Shown in pieces: positions 6,960 to 14,407 of a DNA stretch of 16,611 nt. A program made the translations under genes and the position numbers. Position 1 is the stretch's first letter; each line of letters opens with the position of its first letter. Under the pieces are notes generated by a model that had not been told where the DNA came from, ran no database searches, and saw only the letters and a list, made by a program, of their open reading frames with translations. The stretch spans positions 10,956 to 27,566 of the forward strand of contig PMBY01000443.1 of assembly GCA_003153875.1 (NCBI GenBank). The letters are read 5' to 3'. This DNA is from Myxococcales bacterium. Lineage in GTDB: Bacteria; Myxococcota; Polyangia; Fen-1088.

Positions 6960-8264
6960 ATGGAGGTCTTCACCATCCCCCACCAGGGGCAGCACATTTT
7001 CTACTTCCCGTTTCGCCACACTGTGATTCTGGGAAACGCGGCTTTGGCGAATCTCGTGGGCCAGGCGAACAAGGGGGATGCTTCTGCCCTGCAACGATTG
7101 CGCGAAACCCTGGGCGACAAGTGCGATGACGTCGGGGTCGATGAGCCCGGCGAGCACCATTTGTGCGCGCGCCAGCAGCCCGGACAGTTTAGACCGACTA
7201 CAGTTTCGCTGTTACTTACCGAAGACTGCACGCTTAGGTGTAGGTATTGCTACGCGCATGGCGGAAAGAGCCGCCAAACCATTCCCTGGGATATGGTCAC
7301 CGGTGTCATCGACCGAATCTTTGCAAATGCCGCTAGCGCGGGCCAGAAGACCATGGCGGTCAATTTTCACGGCGGCGATCCGGGCGCTGTGTGGCCACTG
7401 TTCGTGAGAACCCGGGACTACCTTCGGGACAGGGAAAGAGACCTCGGCATTCATGTGCTGACTTCCGTGGGCAGCAACGGCGTGCTGGACCCCGCGCAGC
7501 GGCTCTGGCTGACCGAAAACATCGATTCCGCGACGCTTTCCGTGGATGGCCCTCCAGATATCCATGATTCCAACCGAATCCTGCCAGACGGCAGCCCGTC
7601 GTCGGCCTTGGTGATGAAGACCATTGAGCATTTCGACCAGGTCAAGTTCCGCTATGCGATTCGCAGCACCATCACGGCCGCAACTGTCTCGCACATGGAC
7701 GAAATCGCTCAGTTTCTCTGCACCAACAGCGCCGCAAGAAAGATCCAAATGGAACCGATGTTTCCGCGCGGCCGCGCCGACGGTGGCGGCGTCAGGACGC
7801 CGGACGCACAGGATTTCGTCGACAATTTCCGCAAGGCCCGCAAGGTGGCCGCGGCATTCGGCCGGACCCTTTCCTACTCAGGCGCCAGGCTCGATGTCTT
7901 GACCAATATCTTCTGCAAGGCCTGCGGCGACTCGGCCGTGGTCACGCCCAGCGGTGACATCACCAGCTGCTACGAAATCGCGGATGCCAACGATCCACTG
8001 TCAAAGGTCTTCTTCTTTGGCCGCTATGATTCGCAGACTCGCTCGTTTGTTGTCGACGAGGACCGCCGCGCGCGCCTTTTCCGCCTTTCAGTGCTCGACA
8101 AGCCGCGCTGCCAGGATTGCTTCTGCAAGTGGCACTGTGCCGGGGACTGTCCTGCCAAGGTCCTGCACGCCGAAACCGCGGGCAAGCAGGATCTCCCAGA
8201 CCGTTGCTTCATCAACAGAGAGTTGACCAAAGACCAGCTTCTGGCGACCTTGACGGAAAGCTAA
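6960..8264 (+). CDS. Radical SAM/SPASM maturase following the four propeller genes
   Basis: This 434-residue enzyme starts with an N-terminal region (IPHQGQHIFYFPFRHTVILG) like the pre-domains of many peptide-modifying radical SAM proteins. The cluster motif CTLRCRYC is at 90-97. The SAM-strand motif reads HGGDP instead of the usual GGEP. A SPASM region follows with CKAC, a Cys in DITSCYE, the block CQDCFCKWHCAGDC and a late Cys (DRCFIN). These fit two auxiliary [4Fe-4S] clusters. ATG 6960 starts 17 bases after copy 4 without a clear ribosome binding site; the frame extends upstream to 6912 but that would overlap copy 4. Its closest visible relative is the enzyme at 13047-14372 (shared YSGA and CFC..CAGDC blocks). 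It probably modifies the tails of copies 1-4; the reaction is unknown. Confidence 0.9.
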   Translation: MEVFTIPHQGQHIFYFPFRHTVILGNAALANLVGQANKGDASALQRLRETLGDKCDDVGVDEPGEHHLCARQQPGQFRPTTVSLLLTEDCTLRCRYCYAHGGKSRQTIPWDMVTGVIDRIFANAASAGQKTMAVNFHGGDPGAVWPLFVRTRDYLRDRERDLGIHVLTSVGSNGVLDPAQRLWLTENIDSATLSVDGPPDIHDSNRILPDGSPSSALVMKTIEHFDQVKFRYAIRSTITAATVSHMDEIAQFLCTNSAARKIQMEPMFPRGRADGGGVRTPDAQDFVDNFRKARKVAAAFGRTLSYSGARLDVLTNIFCKACGDSAVVTPSGDITSCYEIADANDPLSKVFFFGRYDSQTRSFVVDEDRRARLFRLSVLDKPRCQDCFCKWHCAGDCPAKVLHAETAGKQDLPDRCFINRELTKDQLLATLTES

Positions 8265-9121
8265 CACTCGATCCGCGTCAGCAATTTGAAGTTCCGCAGC
8301 TGGCCCCAACATGCCTTCATGCAGGTCTCGTGCATCGATCGCGGCCGGTCGCGCAGGTGGCGTTGCATGTCGCGATAGCTGCCCACGACTTCATTCGTGC
8401 GGGCGCAGCCCACCAGCGTGCCGTCGGGGTTCACGGTCACGCCGCCGAAGAACGCCCCACAATCGTAGTTGAAGCCACAGGAATTGGGGCCATGGCCGGT
8501 CTGCAAGCCTAGTCGCCTGGCGTGGCGCTTGAAACGGTACTTGAACTCCTTCCACTCAAGGTAGCCAATCATCAGCTCCGGTTCGCCCGTGTACGGCGTC
8601 ACATTGTTGAAGTGCGAGTCCGTGGCGCGGGCCACGTCCAGGATCTTTTCGCAACAGTGCCGGTTGGTCTGGCGGACCGTGTAGCTGATCCAATGCTGCA
8701 GCCCATTCTGCTTGAGAGCGTTCAGTGCTGCTACGGCCGCGTCGTATGCGCCGACCCCGCGAATGGCATCGTTGGTCGCCTGATCGCCGTCGAGCGACAC
8801 CTGCACGCACAGCTTGTCCCGAAAGGGCAGCAGCCCGGGCAGCGCATCCACGACGCCGATCCCGTTGCTGAGCAGGTTCACGCGGTCGAATTGCCGGCAA
8901 GACTCGTCCACCATCTGCAGAATGTCGGGGTGAATCAGTGGCTCGCCGCCGCTCAAATAGACGACCGACTTGCCCCTGCGCGAAGGATCGATGCGCAGAA
9001 CGGTACGCAAAACATCGCGGAACATCTGCACGTCCATGCGCGCAGAGCGGTCACGATCTTTGGCGTAGCAGTGGGCGCAGCGAAGATTGCACGCCTCCAG
9101 CAGGCGAATGTGAAACCACAT
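8261..9121 (-). CDS. Small radical SAM/SPASM-type enzyme, last gene of the minus-strand operon
   Basis: This 286-residue protein begins almost directly with the cluster motif CNLRCAHC (11-18), so it lacks the N-terminal pre-domain of its neighbours. SGGEP marks the SAM-binding strand, and VSLDGDQATND is the usual barrel strand of this family. C-terminal cysteines (SCGFNYDC, VGCARTN, ETCMKAC, final IEC) are SPASM-like but sparser than in the other enzymes. Its ATG overlaps the stop of the two-domain protein upstream (TGATG), so the two are translationally coupled. Its stop overlaps the end of the plus-strand gene at 6960-8264 by four bases, leaving no room for a separate terminator. It is likely a maturation enzyme of the same pathway; the target is unknown. 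Confidence 0.88.
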   Translation of the reverse strand: MWFHIRLLEACNLRCAHCYAKDRDRSARMDVQMFRDVLRTVLRIDPSRRGKSVVYLSGGEPLIHPDILQMVDESCRQFDRVNLLSNGIGVVDALPGLLPFRDKLCVQVSLDGDQATNDAIRGVGAYDAAVAALNALKQNGLQHWISYTVRQTNRHCCEKILDVARATDSHFNNVTPYTGEPELMIGYLEWKEFKYRFKRHARRLGLQTGHGPNSCGFNYDCGAFFGGVTVNPDGTLVGCARTNEVVGSYRDMQRHLRDRPRSMHETCMKACWGQLRNFKLLTRIEC

Positions 9122-11388
9122 CAGGTCACTTCCTCCACCTGGACCAGACGCCCGGGATCGTCCAGTGATAGGGGCGCCGTGCGCCTGATCAGAAACAGGC
9201 GCCTCGCGCGGCCGTCGTTGTGCAGCCGCGCAATTTCATCGGGGTGCACGAACTGGCAGTCGTCGCGTGAGGTGCAGGCGAGCACCGTGTCCAAATACTC
9301 ACCGTCGACCAAGCGCTGGTGGGGCGCGGCGCGCAGGACCGCCAGATTCTCCCTTCGGCCCCGGAGTTGCAGCAGCTTGTTGGCAAGCGAGCATAAATTG
9401 ACGTTGAGTGGAATCTTCCTCTCGACCACCACCTGCATGACTTGCAGGGCGACGTCCCGGCTTCCAATTGAAACGTCCGTGACATGTCCGTCGCCGAGCA
9501 CCACTTGGCGAAACTCGCCCTGCAAGCCCGCCGAGTGGCTGTTGCGCTCGCGCATCAGCTCGTGCAGGTTGAGATAGGTCACGCCCGCATTGGACCAAGA
9601 GATCAGGCATGCGACCAGCTTGTCCGCATCGCTGGGAATCGCTGGGATCTCCACTGTGACCGCAGGGATCCGTTGGGCTGCGTGGGCCATGGTTTGCAGC
9701 ACGATAGGATCGTCGTAACCCGTGGCCGCGGCATTGAAACGCATTTCGTCAAGGCCAAGGTCCGCCAGACGCTCGATGGTCTCGGGCCGCAGCAACAGCC
9801 CGTTGGTGTAGAGCCAGAGATACTTGCCCGGCAGCTGCTTGCTAACCGCTTCGAGCAAAAGGAAAGTCTGCTCGGGCTCAAGCAGGGCCTCACCGCCGCT
9901 CAGGCTGACACCACCAATGCCGACCGCCTGATAGTTCTGGATGAGCTGTTCAACCGATTTCCCGAGCGCCGAGGCAAATCCCTTGCGCGGGGTGGTCTTG
10001 ACCGAGCAGCAGAAGCTGCACGCCAGATTGCACTGCTTTGTGACGAAAATGCAGTCCCACGTCCCGCGCTTGCAGTGGCCGCAGCCAGGGGACAGCTTGC
10101 CCAGGTAAGTGGTGGCCCCGTCGTCGGCCACCTGGGCAGAGGGCACCCGGCTGCGCAGGTCTTTGACGAATCCCTCCCAGTCAGCCAGGTGTGAGCCGGT
10201 ATTGGAAACCACCCTCCCTTGCCCGCGCAACTCGCGCTGGGCGGCCAACAGCACCTCGGGAAGCGCGTCGCGGCCACTCGCCTCGACGCGCACCGTGCTG
10301 CCTCGGCCCTGCTCTGCTGCGTGCAAAAGTCGGTTGATACGACAGCGCAGGGTCTGGGTCACGTCGCGTTCTTTGCAGGCGCTGTCTAGGGGACAGAAGT
10401 CCGGACATCCGCGCACGCAATGATCCCGAATAGCGCAGTTTTCGCAGACATCCGGCAGCCGCGCCACTGCGGCCTCGATCTCGTCGATGCGCCGCTGCGC
10501 GATCGCGAAGACGCCGTCCTTCGGGGAATACGCTCCCACGCAAAACGGACTGTCGCTGGTCTCACACTCGTGGAACAGGCAGGCCGACGCCGTTCCATTC
10601 CCGGTCACGAAAAGCACGTGCCGTGTGGTCTGGCAATACGGTCCATGCGCTTCGCCAGGGCGCAAGCCGGAGTAGAACGCCACACCGCCGCAGCGGCGGG
10701 CCAGCCCGCGCGCGCCGACCAGGCCCCGCACGAAGCTTTCGGGATCTGGATACTGCTCGGGATGGCTGAACACGGGTTCGAACTGCACATCCGCTAGTCC
10801 CAGATCGACAAAGAGAAACCTGGCCACCTCCAGCATTCCATCCACATTGTCCCGAGTCACGGTGACCCGGCACGCGGGCGGCTTGCCCAAAGCCTTGAGC
10901 AGCTCCACCGTGTCTCGCACTTTGCCGGACGTGGGTGCGCCGTTGCGAAAGCGTCGCGCCAGATCGTGCAGCCGGGGCGGGCCGTCCACTGAAAGGCATA
11001 TGCGATCAAAACGCTGCGCGGCCCAGCGATAGGGATCCTCGCCCATGGTTCCATTGCTGGTGATGTACGAAAACACGGGCAAGCCGTGGCTGGCTGCGAT
11101 CGCCCGTACCGCCTCATCGGCAGCCACCAGCCGATCAAAATCCCAAAAGGGCTCGCCGGCTCCCTGAAAACCGAAAGACAGGCGGCGACCCTGTCGTTGG
11201 CAAGTGCGGGCCACCAGTTCGGCTCCAGCCCGGATGGCGGCCAGAAACTCGGGCTTGTCCAGCAGCGGCGTCGCCTGGCCCGGCCGCACCTTGGCGTAGC
11301 AATAGCTACAGTCGAGATTGCAGTCTTTGCCCAATCCAATGGTCAGGCATTCCGGCGCGAAGCCGGCTATAGGACTTGCGCTAGTCAT
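9121..11388 (-). CDS. Tandem (two-domain) radical SAM protein
   Basis: This 755-residue protein contains two radical SAM domains. The first has CNLDCSYC at 23-30, GAGEP in place of GGEP, SVDGPPRLHD, and SPASM-like cysteines (CLFHEC, CENC, HCVRGC, CPLDSAC, RC). After a linker comes CGHCKRGTWDC and then the second cluster motif CNLACSFC at 453-460 and SGGEA. The CxxC-x5-C block just before the second motif could hold another metal site. The C-terminal part has Cys in NLCSLANK and ACTSRDDC. I chose ATG 11388, which overlaps the upstream stop by eight bases, with AAGG just before it. A GTG at 11415 is also possible and would add nine residues. A fusion suggests two sequential reactions on one substrate; that is inference. 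Confidence 0.87.
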   Translation of the reverse strand: MTSASPIAGFAPECLTIGLGKDCNLDCSYCYAKVRPGQATPLLDKPEFLAAIRAGAELVARTCQRQGRRLSFGFQGAGEPFWDFDRLVAADEAVRAIAASHGLPVFSYITSNGTMGEDPYRWAAQRFDRICLSVDGPPRLHDLARRFRNGAPTSGKVRDTVELLKALGKPPACRVTVTRDNVDGMLEVARFLFVDLGLADVQFEPVFSHPEQYPDPESFVRGLVGARGLARRCGGVAFYSGLRPGEAHGPYCQTTRHVLFVTGNGTASACLFHECETSDSPFCVGAYSPKDGVFAIAQRRIDEIEAAVARLPDVCENCAIRDHCVRGCPDFCPLDSACKERDVTQTLRCRINRLLHAAEQGRGSTVRVEASGRDALPEVLLAAQRELRGQGRVVSNTGSHLADWEGFVKDLRSRVPSAQVADDGATTYLGKLSPGCGHCKRGTWDCIFVTKQCNLACSFCCSVKTTPRKGFASALGKSVEQLIQNYQAVGIGGVSLSGGEALLEPEQTFLLLEAVSKQLPGKYLWLYTNGLLLRPETIERLADLGLDEMRFNAAATGYDDPIVLQTMAHAAQRIPAVTVEIPAIPSDADKLVACLISWSNAGVTYLNLHELMRERNSHSAGLQGEFRQVVLGDGHVTDVSIGSRDVALQVMQVVVERKIPLNVNLCSLANKLLQLRGRRENLAVLRAAPHQRLVDGEYLDTVLACTSRDDCQFVHPDEIARLHNDGRARRLFLIRRTAPLSLDDPGRLVQVEEVT

Positions 11389-11653
11389 CGGCCTTGCCGC
11401 CAAATCCACGTTCACTGAGCATCTGCAGAGTGTCCAAAACTATCTGCTGCGCGTGCGCCGGCGTGACTCCGATGATGTGCTGGAGAGAGTCGACAATCCT
11501 GGCCAGGTCGTAGCCCCTGACTGCCATGTCCCAGATCGCCGCCTCGGGGTACCCCAGAATCGTCTCGGCCGACCCGCGGACAAGCCTGACCCCTGCCGGC
11601 TCGACGACGAACCGGGTATCGGGATCGGGCTGGAACACGGCGCGCGCGCTCAT
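11381..11653 (-). CDS. PqqD-like RiPP recognition element, stand-alone
   Basis: This 90-residue protein fits PqqD over nearly its full length: PDTRFVVEPAGVRLVRGS forms the beta strands, AAIWDMAVRGYDLARIVDSL the first helices, and TPAHAQQIVLDTLQMLSERG the last. PqqD proteins bind the leader of a precursor peptide and hand it to radical SAM enzymes. The ATG overlaps the stop of the radical SAM gene upstream as ATGA (11650-11653), and its own stop lies inside the start of the two-domain enzyme. It therefore sits between three radical SAM genes and is the best candidate for the shared substrate-recognition subunit of the minus-strand operon. It may bind the conserved N-terminal leader or the Cys tail of the propeller proteins; nothing in the sequence decides which. 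Confidence 0.82.
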   Translation of the reverse strand: MSARAVFQPDPDTRFVVEPAGVRLVRGSAETILGYPEAAIWDMAVRGYDLARIVDSLQHIIGVTPAHAQQIVLDTLQMLSERGFGGKADD

Positions 11654-13050
11654 GGCCCTTCTTCCCTGTCAACGACACGGTCCGACGTCCGCGCGGAGAG
11701 CTCGTCCAGCGCCGCTGCATCCACCACCAAAGTATCTGCGACATCCGCTTGCCCGAGATCTTCCAGAAGCGCGGCCGCCGTCAGCGCCCGGATGGCGAGG
11801 CAGCTATCACTGTAGCCTTCGGGACAGCCAGGATAGCTGCGGTTCACGTGGCACCCGCCCGCGCAGGTCAGACGGCAGAAGCAGCGGGCACAGCCTGGTT
11901 TCGACTGGACAAGCCTTCGCAACCGGAGCACGTCGGGCATCCGAATGTCGACTGTCCCGTCAGCGAGAATGCGACCGATGGTCAGGTCCATGCCGCGGGC
12001 TTCCCAGTCGCTGGGCAGAAGGTAGCAACTGGCGAGCAGGCCATCGGGATGGACGATGACCGCGTCCTTTCCCACCGGGCAAGATGTGTTTTGCAGACCG
12101 TCGGTCAGAATGGGGGCCGAGGCTGGCTCACAGTTGTGCAGGCGCAGGACCCGCCAGGAGCGCAGCGCATGCCTGGCGAAATCGTACGGCGACGGCGGGG
12201 CGAGCCCGGCTTCTCGTGACTCGGGACTCTCGGTCATGGGCTCGAAGTTGACGACAGCGGGATGAAACTCCTCGCACAACCAGTGCGCAATGGATTCCAG
12301 GTCGAGAACCGATTCCGATGTCACGCAACAGCGGATACAGAGCTGCGCCCGTGCCGTGCTCAGATACCGCGCCGTCTCGACGACCTCGTCGAAACTCGGG
12401 CGATCCACAGACATTGGGCGGTTGCGATCGTGAAACTCCCGGAAACCATCAAGCGAAAGCACCACCCGGTCGAAATAGTCGCCCACAAACCGCCGCCGGG
12501 CCGGACCAAACAGACCATTGGTCGACACCACGAAAGAGGGAGACACCCCGATGCGCGAAGCTACCAAGCGGGCATGGTGAACCACGACATCGACCACGCG
12601 ATCCTCGACGAACGGCTCCCCGCCGAAGAGCTGGATCTGGTAGTTCTTCTGTTCGCGTTTCTCGCAGTATTCCGCCATGAAGTCGATGGCATGAACCGCT
12701 ATGGCGGGATCCATGACCCGCTGGCGCGGCTCCCTGTCGCGAAAGTCGCAATAGCGGCAGGCCATGTTGCAGCGCCGGCTGGGAATAATGCCGAGGAAGG
12801 CAGGGGCGAGCGGGCCGCGCCTCTGCACCGGGTCTTGCACTTCGCCGGGACCGAGTTTCTGCAACAGGTCCTGCAATTGTGACGGCAACCCGTCGCGAAC
12901 CTGTCCAGACGCAAGGTACGCCCAGACCTCTTGAATGGCAGCGGCGTTGACCAGTGCCACCAGTTTGCCAACCGGAGCGTAGAGCAGATAGTGATCGAAC
13001 ACCGGCAAGGCATAGACATATGATTCGCCCGCTTGGCCGATGGGATTCAT
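11650..13050 (-). CDS. Radical SAM/SPASM maturase
   Basis: This 466-residue enzyme has an N-terminal pre-domain (YVYALPVFDHYLLYAPVGKL, then VNAAAIQEVWAYLASG) that resembles a recognition-type winged helix. The cluster motif CNMACRYC lies at 94-101, FGGEP at the SAM strand, and SLDGFREFHDRNRP is typical of SPASM enzymes. The SPASM cysteines are SCPVGKD, ASCYLL, CARCFCRLTCAGGC, PGCPEG and SDSCLA. The frame is open to 13251, but ATG 13050 is preferred because it overlaps the upstream stop as ATGA and removes a low-complexity Arg/Pro extension. The stop overlaps the next gene the same way. About 35 residues after the last Cys (VADTLVVDAAALDELSART) have no assigned role. It is probably a tail-modifying enzyme for the minus-strand propeller protein. 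Confidence 0.9.
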   Translation of the reverse strand: MNPIGQAGESYVYALPVFDHYLLYAPVGKLVALVNAAAIQEVWAYLASGQVRDGLPSQLQDLLQKLGPGEVQDPVQRRGPLAPAFLGIIPSRRCNMACRYCDFRDREPRQRVMDPAIAVHAIDFMAEYCEKREQKNYQIQLFGGEPFVEDRVVDVVVHHARLVASRIGVSPSFVVSTNGLFGPARRRFVGDYFDRVVLSLDGFREFHDRNRPMSVDRPSFDEVVETARYLSTARAQLCIRCCVTSESVLDLESIAHWLCEEFHPAVVNFEPMTESPESREAGLAPPSPYDFARHALRSWRVLRLHNCEPASAPILTDGLQNTSCPVGKDAVIVHPDGLLASCYLLPSDWEARGMDLTIGRILADGTVDIRMPDVLRLRRLVQSKPGCARCFCRLTCAGGCHVNRSYPGCPEGYSDSCLAIRALTAAALLEDLGQADVADTLVVDAAALDELSARTSDRVVDREEGP

Positions 13051-14372
13051 GAACAGTCGACCTCCGCCTTCTTGCGGACGCCGCGCCACACGCCTCCCGA
13101 CTGCTCCACATGGCGGATGAGAAGCTCCTTGCTGATGGCACGGTTGACCTGGCAGCGACGGCCGAATTCCAGGTGGCCCTGGTCGCCCGGGACGAATGCC
13201 TTGGCGATGCAGTCGCCTGCACAGGTGTAGTAGCAGAAGCAGTCGCGACAACGCGATCGGCGCTCCACTACCCGATCAAGAAGCCGCTGCCGGATCGGAT
13301 AGTCGACCGCGAGAGGCTTGTCCGCCTCGATCCTGCCGAACAGGAAATCGTTGGCCAGTGCGTGGCCGCGGCCGAAGACCTCGTAGCAAGCCGAAAGCTC
13401 GCCATGGCTGCTCACAATGAGTGCCTGGTCCACTGCCATGCAAAAGCGAGACGTGATGGCCCAGGGCCTAGCCCCGGAGTAGTAGAGATGCCGGCCGTAA
13501 AAGCAGGCGACGTCGTAAGCATCTAGAAACTCTTGGACAAAGACACTGTGGTCAGTGAGATGCGTTCCTGACTGTAGCGCCCGGCCGTGGGCAAAAGCCG
13601 GCTCGACCTGAATTGTGGGGCACTGGGTGTTGCGACAAAGATAGTCGATGCTCTCGACCAGCTGGTGCACGCTCTGGTCGGTCACACTGGCGCGAATGCC
13701 GTAGGGGGTGCCTCGGTGTTCGAGTTCGCCAATGGTTCCCATGACTGTGTCGAAGGTTCTTTGCCCGGCGAGCGACGGTCGCTGCTCGTTCTGCACCTGC
13801 GCGACGCCATCGAGCGAGAGTGAGATACTGGAGAACCCGAGGTCGAGAACCTCCCGACGCCGTGGCTCGGCCCAATAGGCATTGGTGGCCAGGGTGATGC
13901 TACAGGGCAGCGGCTTGGTCCTGGCATGCGCCACCAGCGCGCGTAGGGCCGGCAGGGCCATGGTTGGCTCCCCGCCTCCGTGAAAGCCCACGGTGAAGCT
14001 GGACTGTGCAAGCTTGCGGGCGTTGTCGCAAACGATGTCGATGGCTCGCTTTCCCAGTTCCACGTCGAGTTGCTCGCCCTGTGCTTCGGGAGCAGCATAG
14101 CAATACACGCAGCGCAGGTTGCAGGCCGTGGTCAGCAACAACACGCAGGTCGTGGGCTCGAAGCGGCTAACGGGCGAGATCGCAGGAGGGGGCGCAGGAT
14201 CGGGCGCGAAGAAACCCACGTGTTCGAGCAGCGGCGGCACAAGCTCGCGTCGACTGACCTTGTCCGTCGACAGTCGCGCGACGAAATCGGCGGTTTCCCG
14301 ATCCGCAGAGAACGCCAGCGGCCGCAGGGGAAGGTACACAATGGCGCCATCCAGATGAGCAATCGTGTACAC
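13047..14372 (-). CDS. Radical SAM/SPASM maturase directly following the minus-strand propeller gene
   Basis: This 441-residue enzyme has a pre-domain (IAHLDGAIVYLPLRPLAFSA), the cluster motif CNLRCVYC at 84-91, HGGGEP, and SLDGVAQVQNEQRPS. Its SPASM cysteines are RFCMAVD, LSACYEV, CRDCFCYYTCAGDC and RRCQVN. YYSGAR and the CFC..CAGDC block closely match the enzyme at 6960-8264. Both sit immediately after a propeller gene, so they look like a paralogous maturase pair serving the two operons. The start is GTG 14372, 35 bases after the stop of the propeller gene, without a strong ribosome binding site; I found no better start. The stop overlaps the next ATG as ATGA. Its substrate is inferred to be the protein encoded at 14408-15850. 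Confidence 0.9.
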   Translation of the reverse strand: MYTIAHLDGAIVYLPLRPLAFSADRETADFVARLSTDKVSRRELVPPLLEHVGFFAPDPAPPPAISPVSRFEPTTCVLLLTTACNLRCVYCYAAPEAQGEQLDVELGKRAIDIVCDNARKLAQSSFTVGFHGGGEPTMALPALRALVAHARTKPLPCSITLATNAYWAEPRRREVLDLGFSSISLSLDGVAQVQNEQRPSLAGQRTFDTVMGTIGELEHRGTPYGIRASVTDQSVHQLVESIDYLCRNTQCPTIQVEPAFAHGRALQSGTHLTDHSVFVQEFLDAYDVACFYGRHLYYSGARPWAITSRFCMAVDQALIVSSHGELSACYEVFGRGHALANDFLFGRIEADKPLAVDYPIRQRLLDRVVERRSRCRDCFCYYTCAGDCIAKAFVPGDQGHLEFGRRCQVNRAISKELLIRHVEQSGGVWRGVRKKAEVDCS

Positions 14373-14407
14373 GCAGCGGTCGGGAATTCCAGACTGCCGA
14401 CACGAAT

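Noticed and set aside
11389..11415. GTG 11415 as the start of the two-domain radical SAM gene
   Set aside because: It has no ribosome binding site and would give a 35-base overlap; ATG 11388 gives an eight-base overlap with AAGG before it. It remains possible.
12262..12882. Plus-strand frame of 206 codons within the minus-strand operon
   Set aside because: It lies wholly opposite a radical SAM gene with clear motifs and has no ribosome binding site or recognisable product.
13051..13251. N-terminal extension of the radical SAM gene at 11650-13050
   Set aside because: It overlaps the end of the upstream radical SAM gene and is low-complexity. ATG 13050 with an ATGA overlap is the better start.
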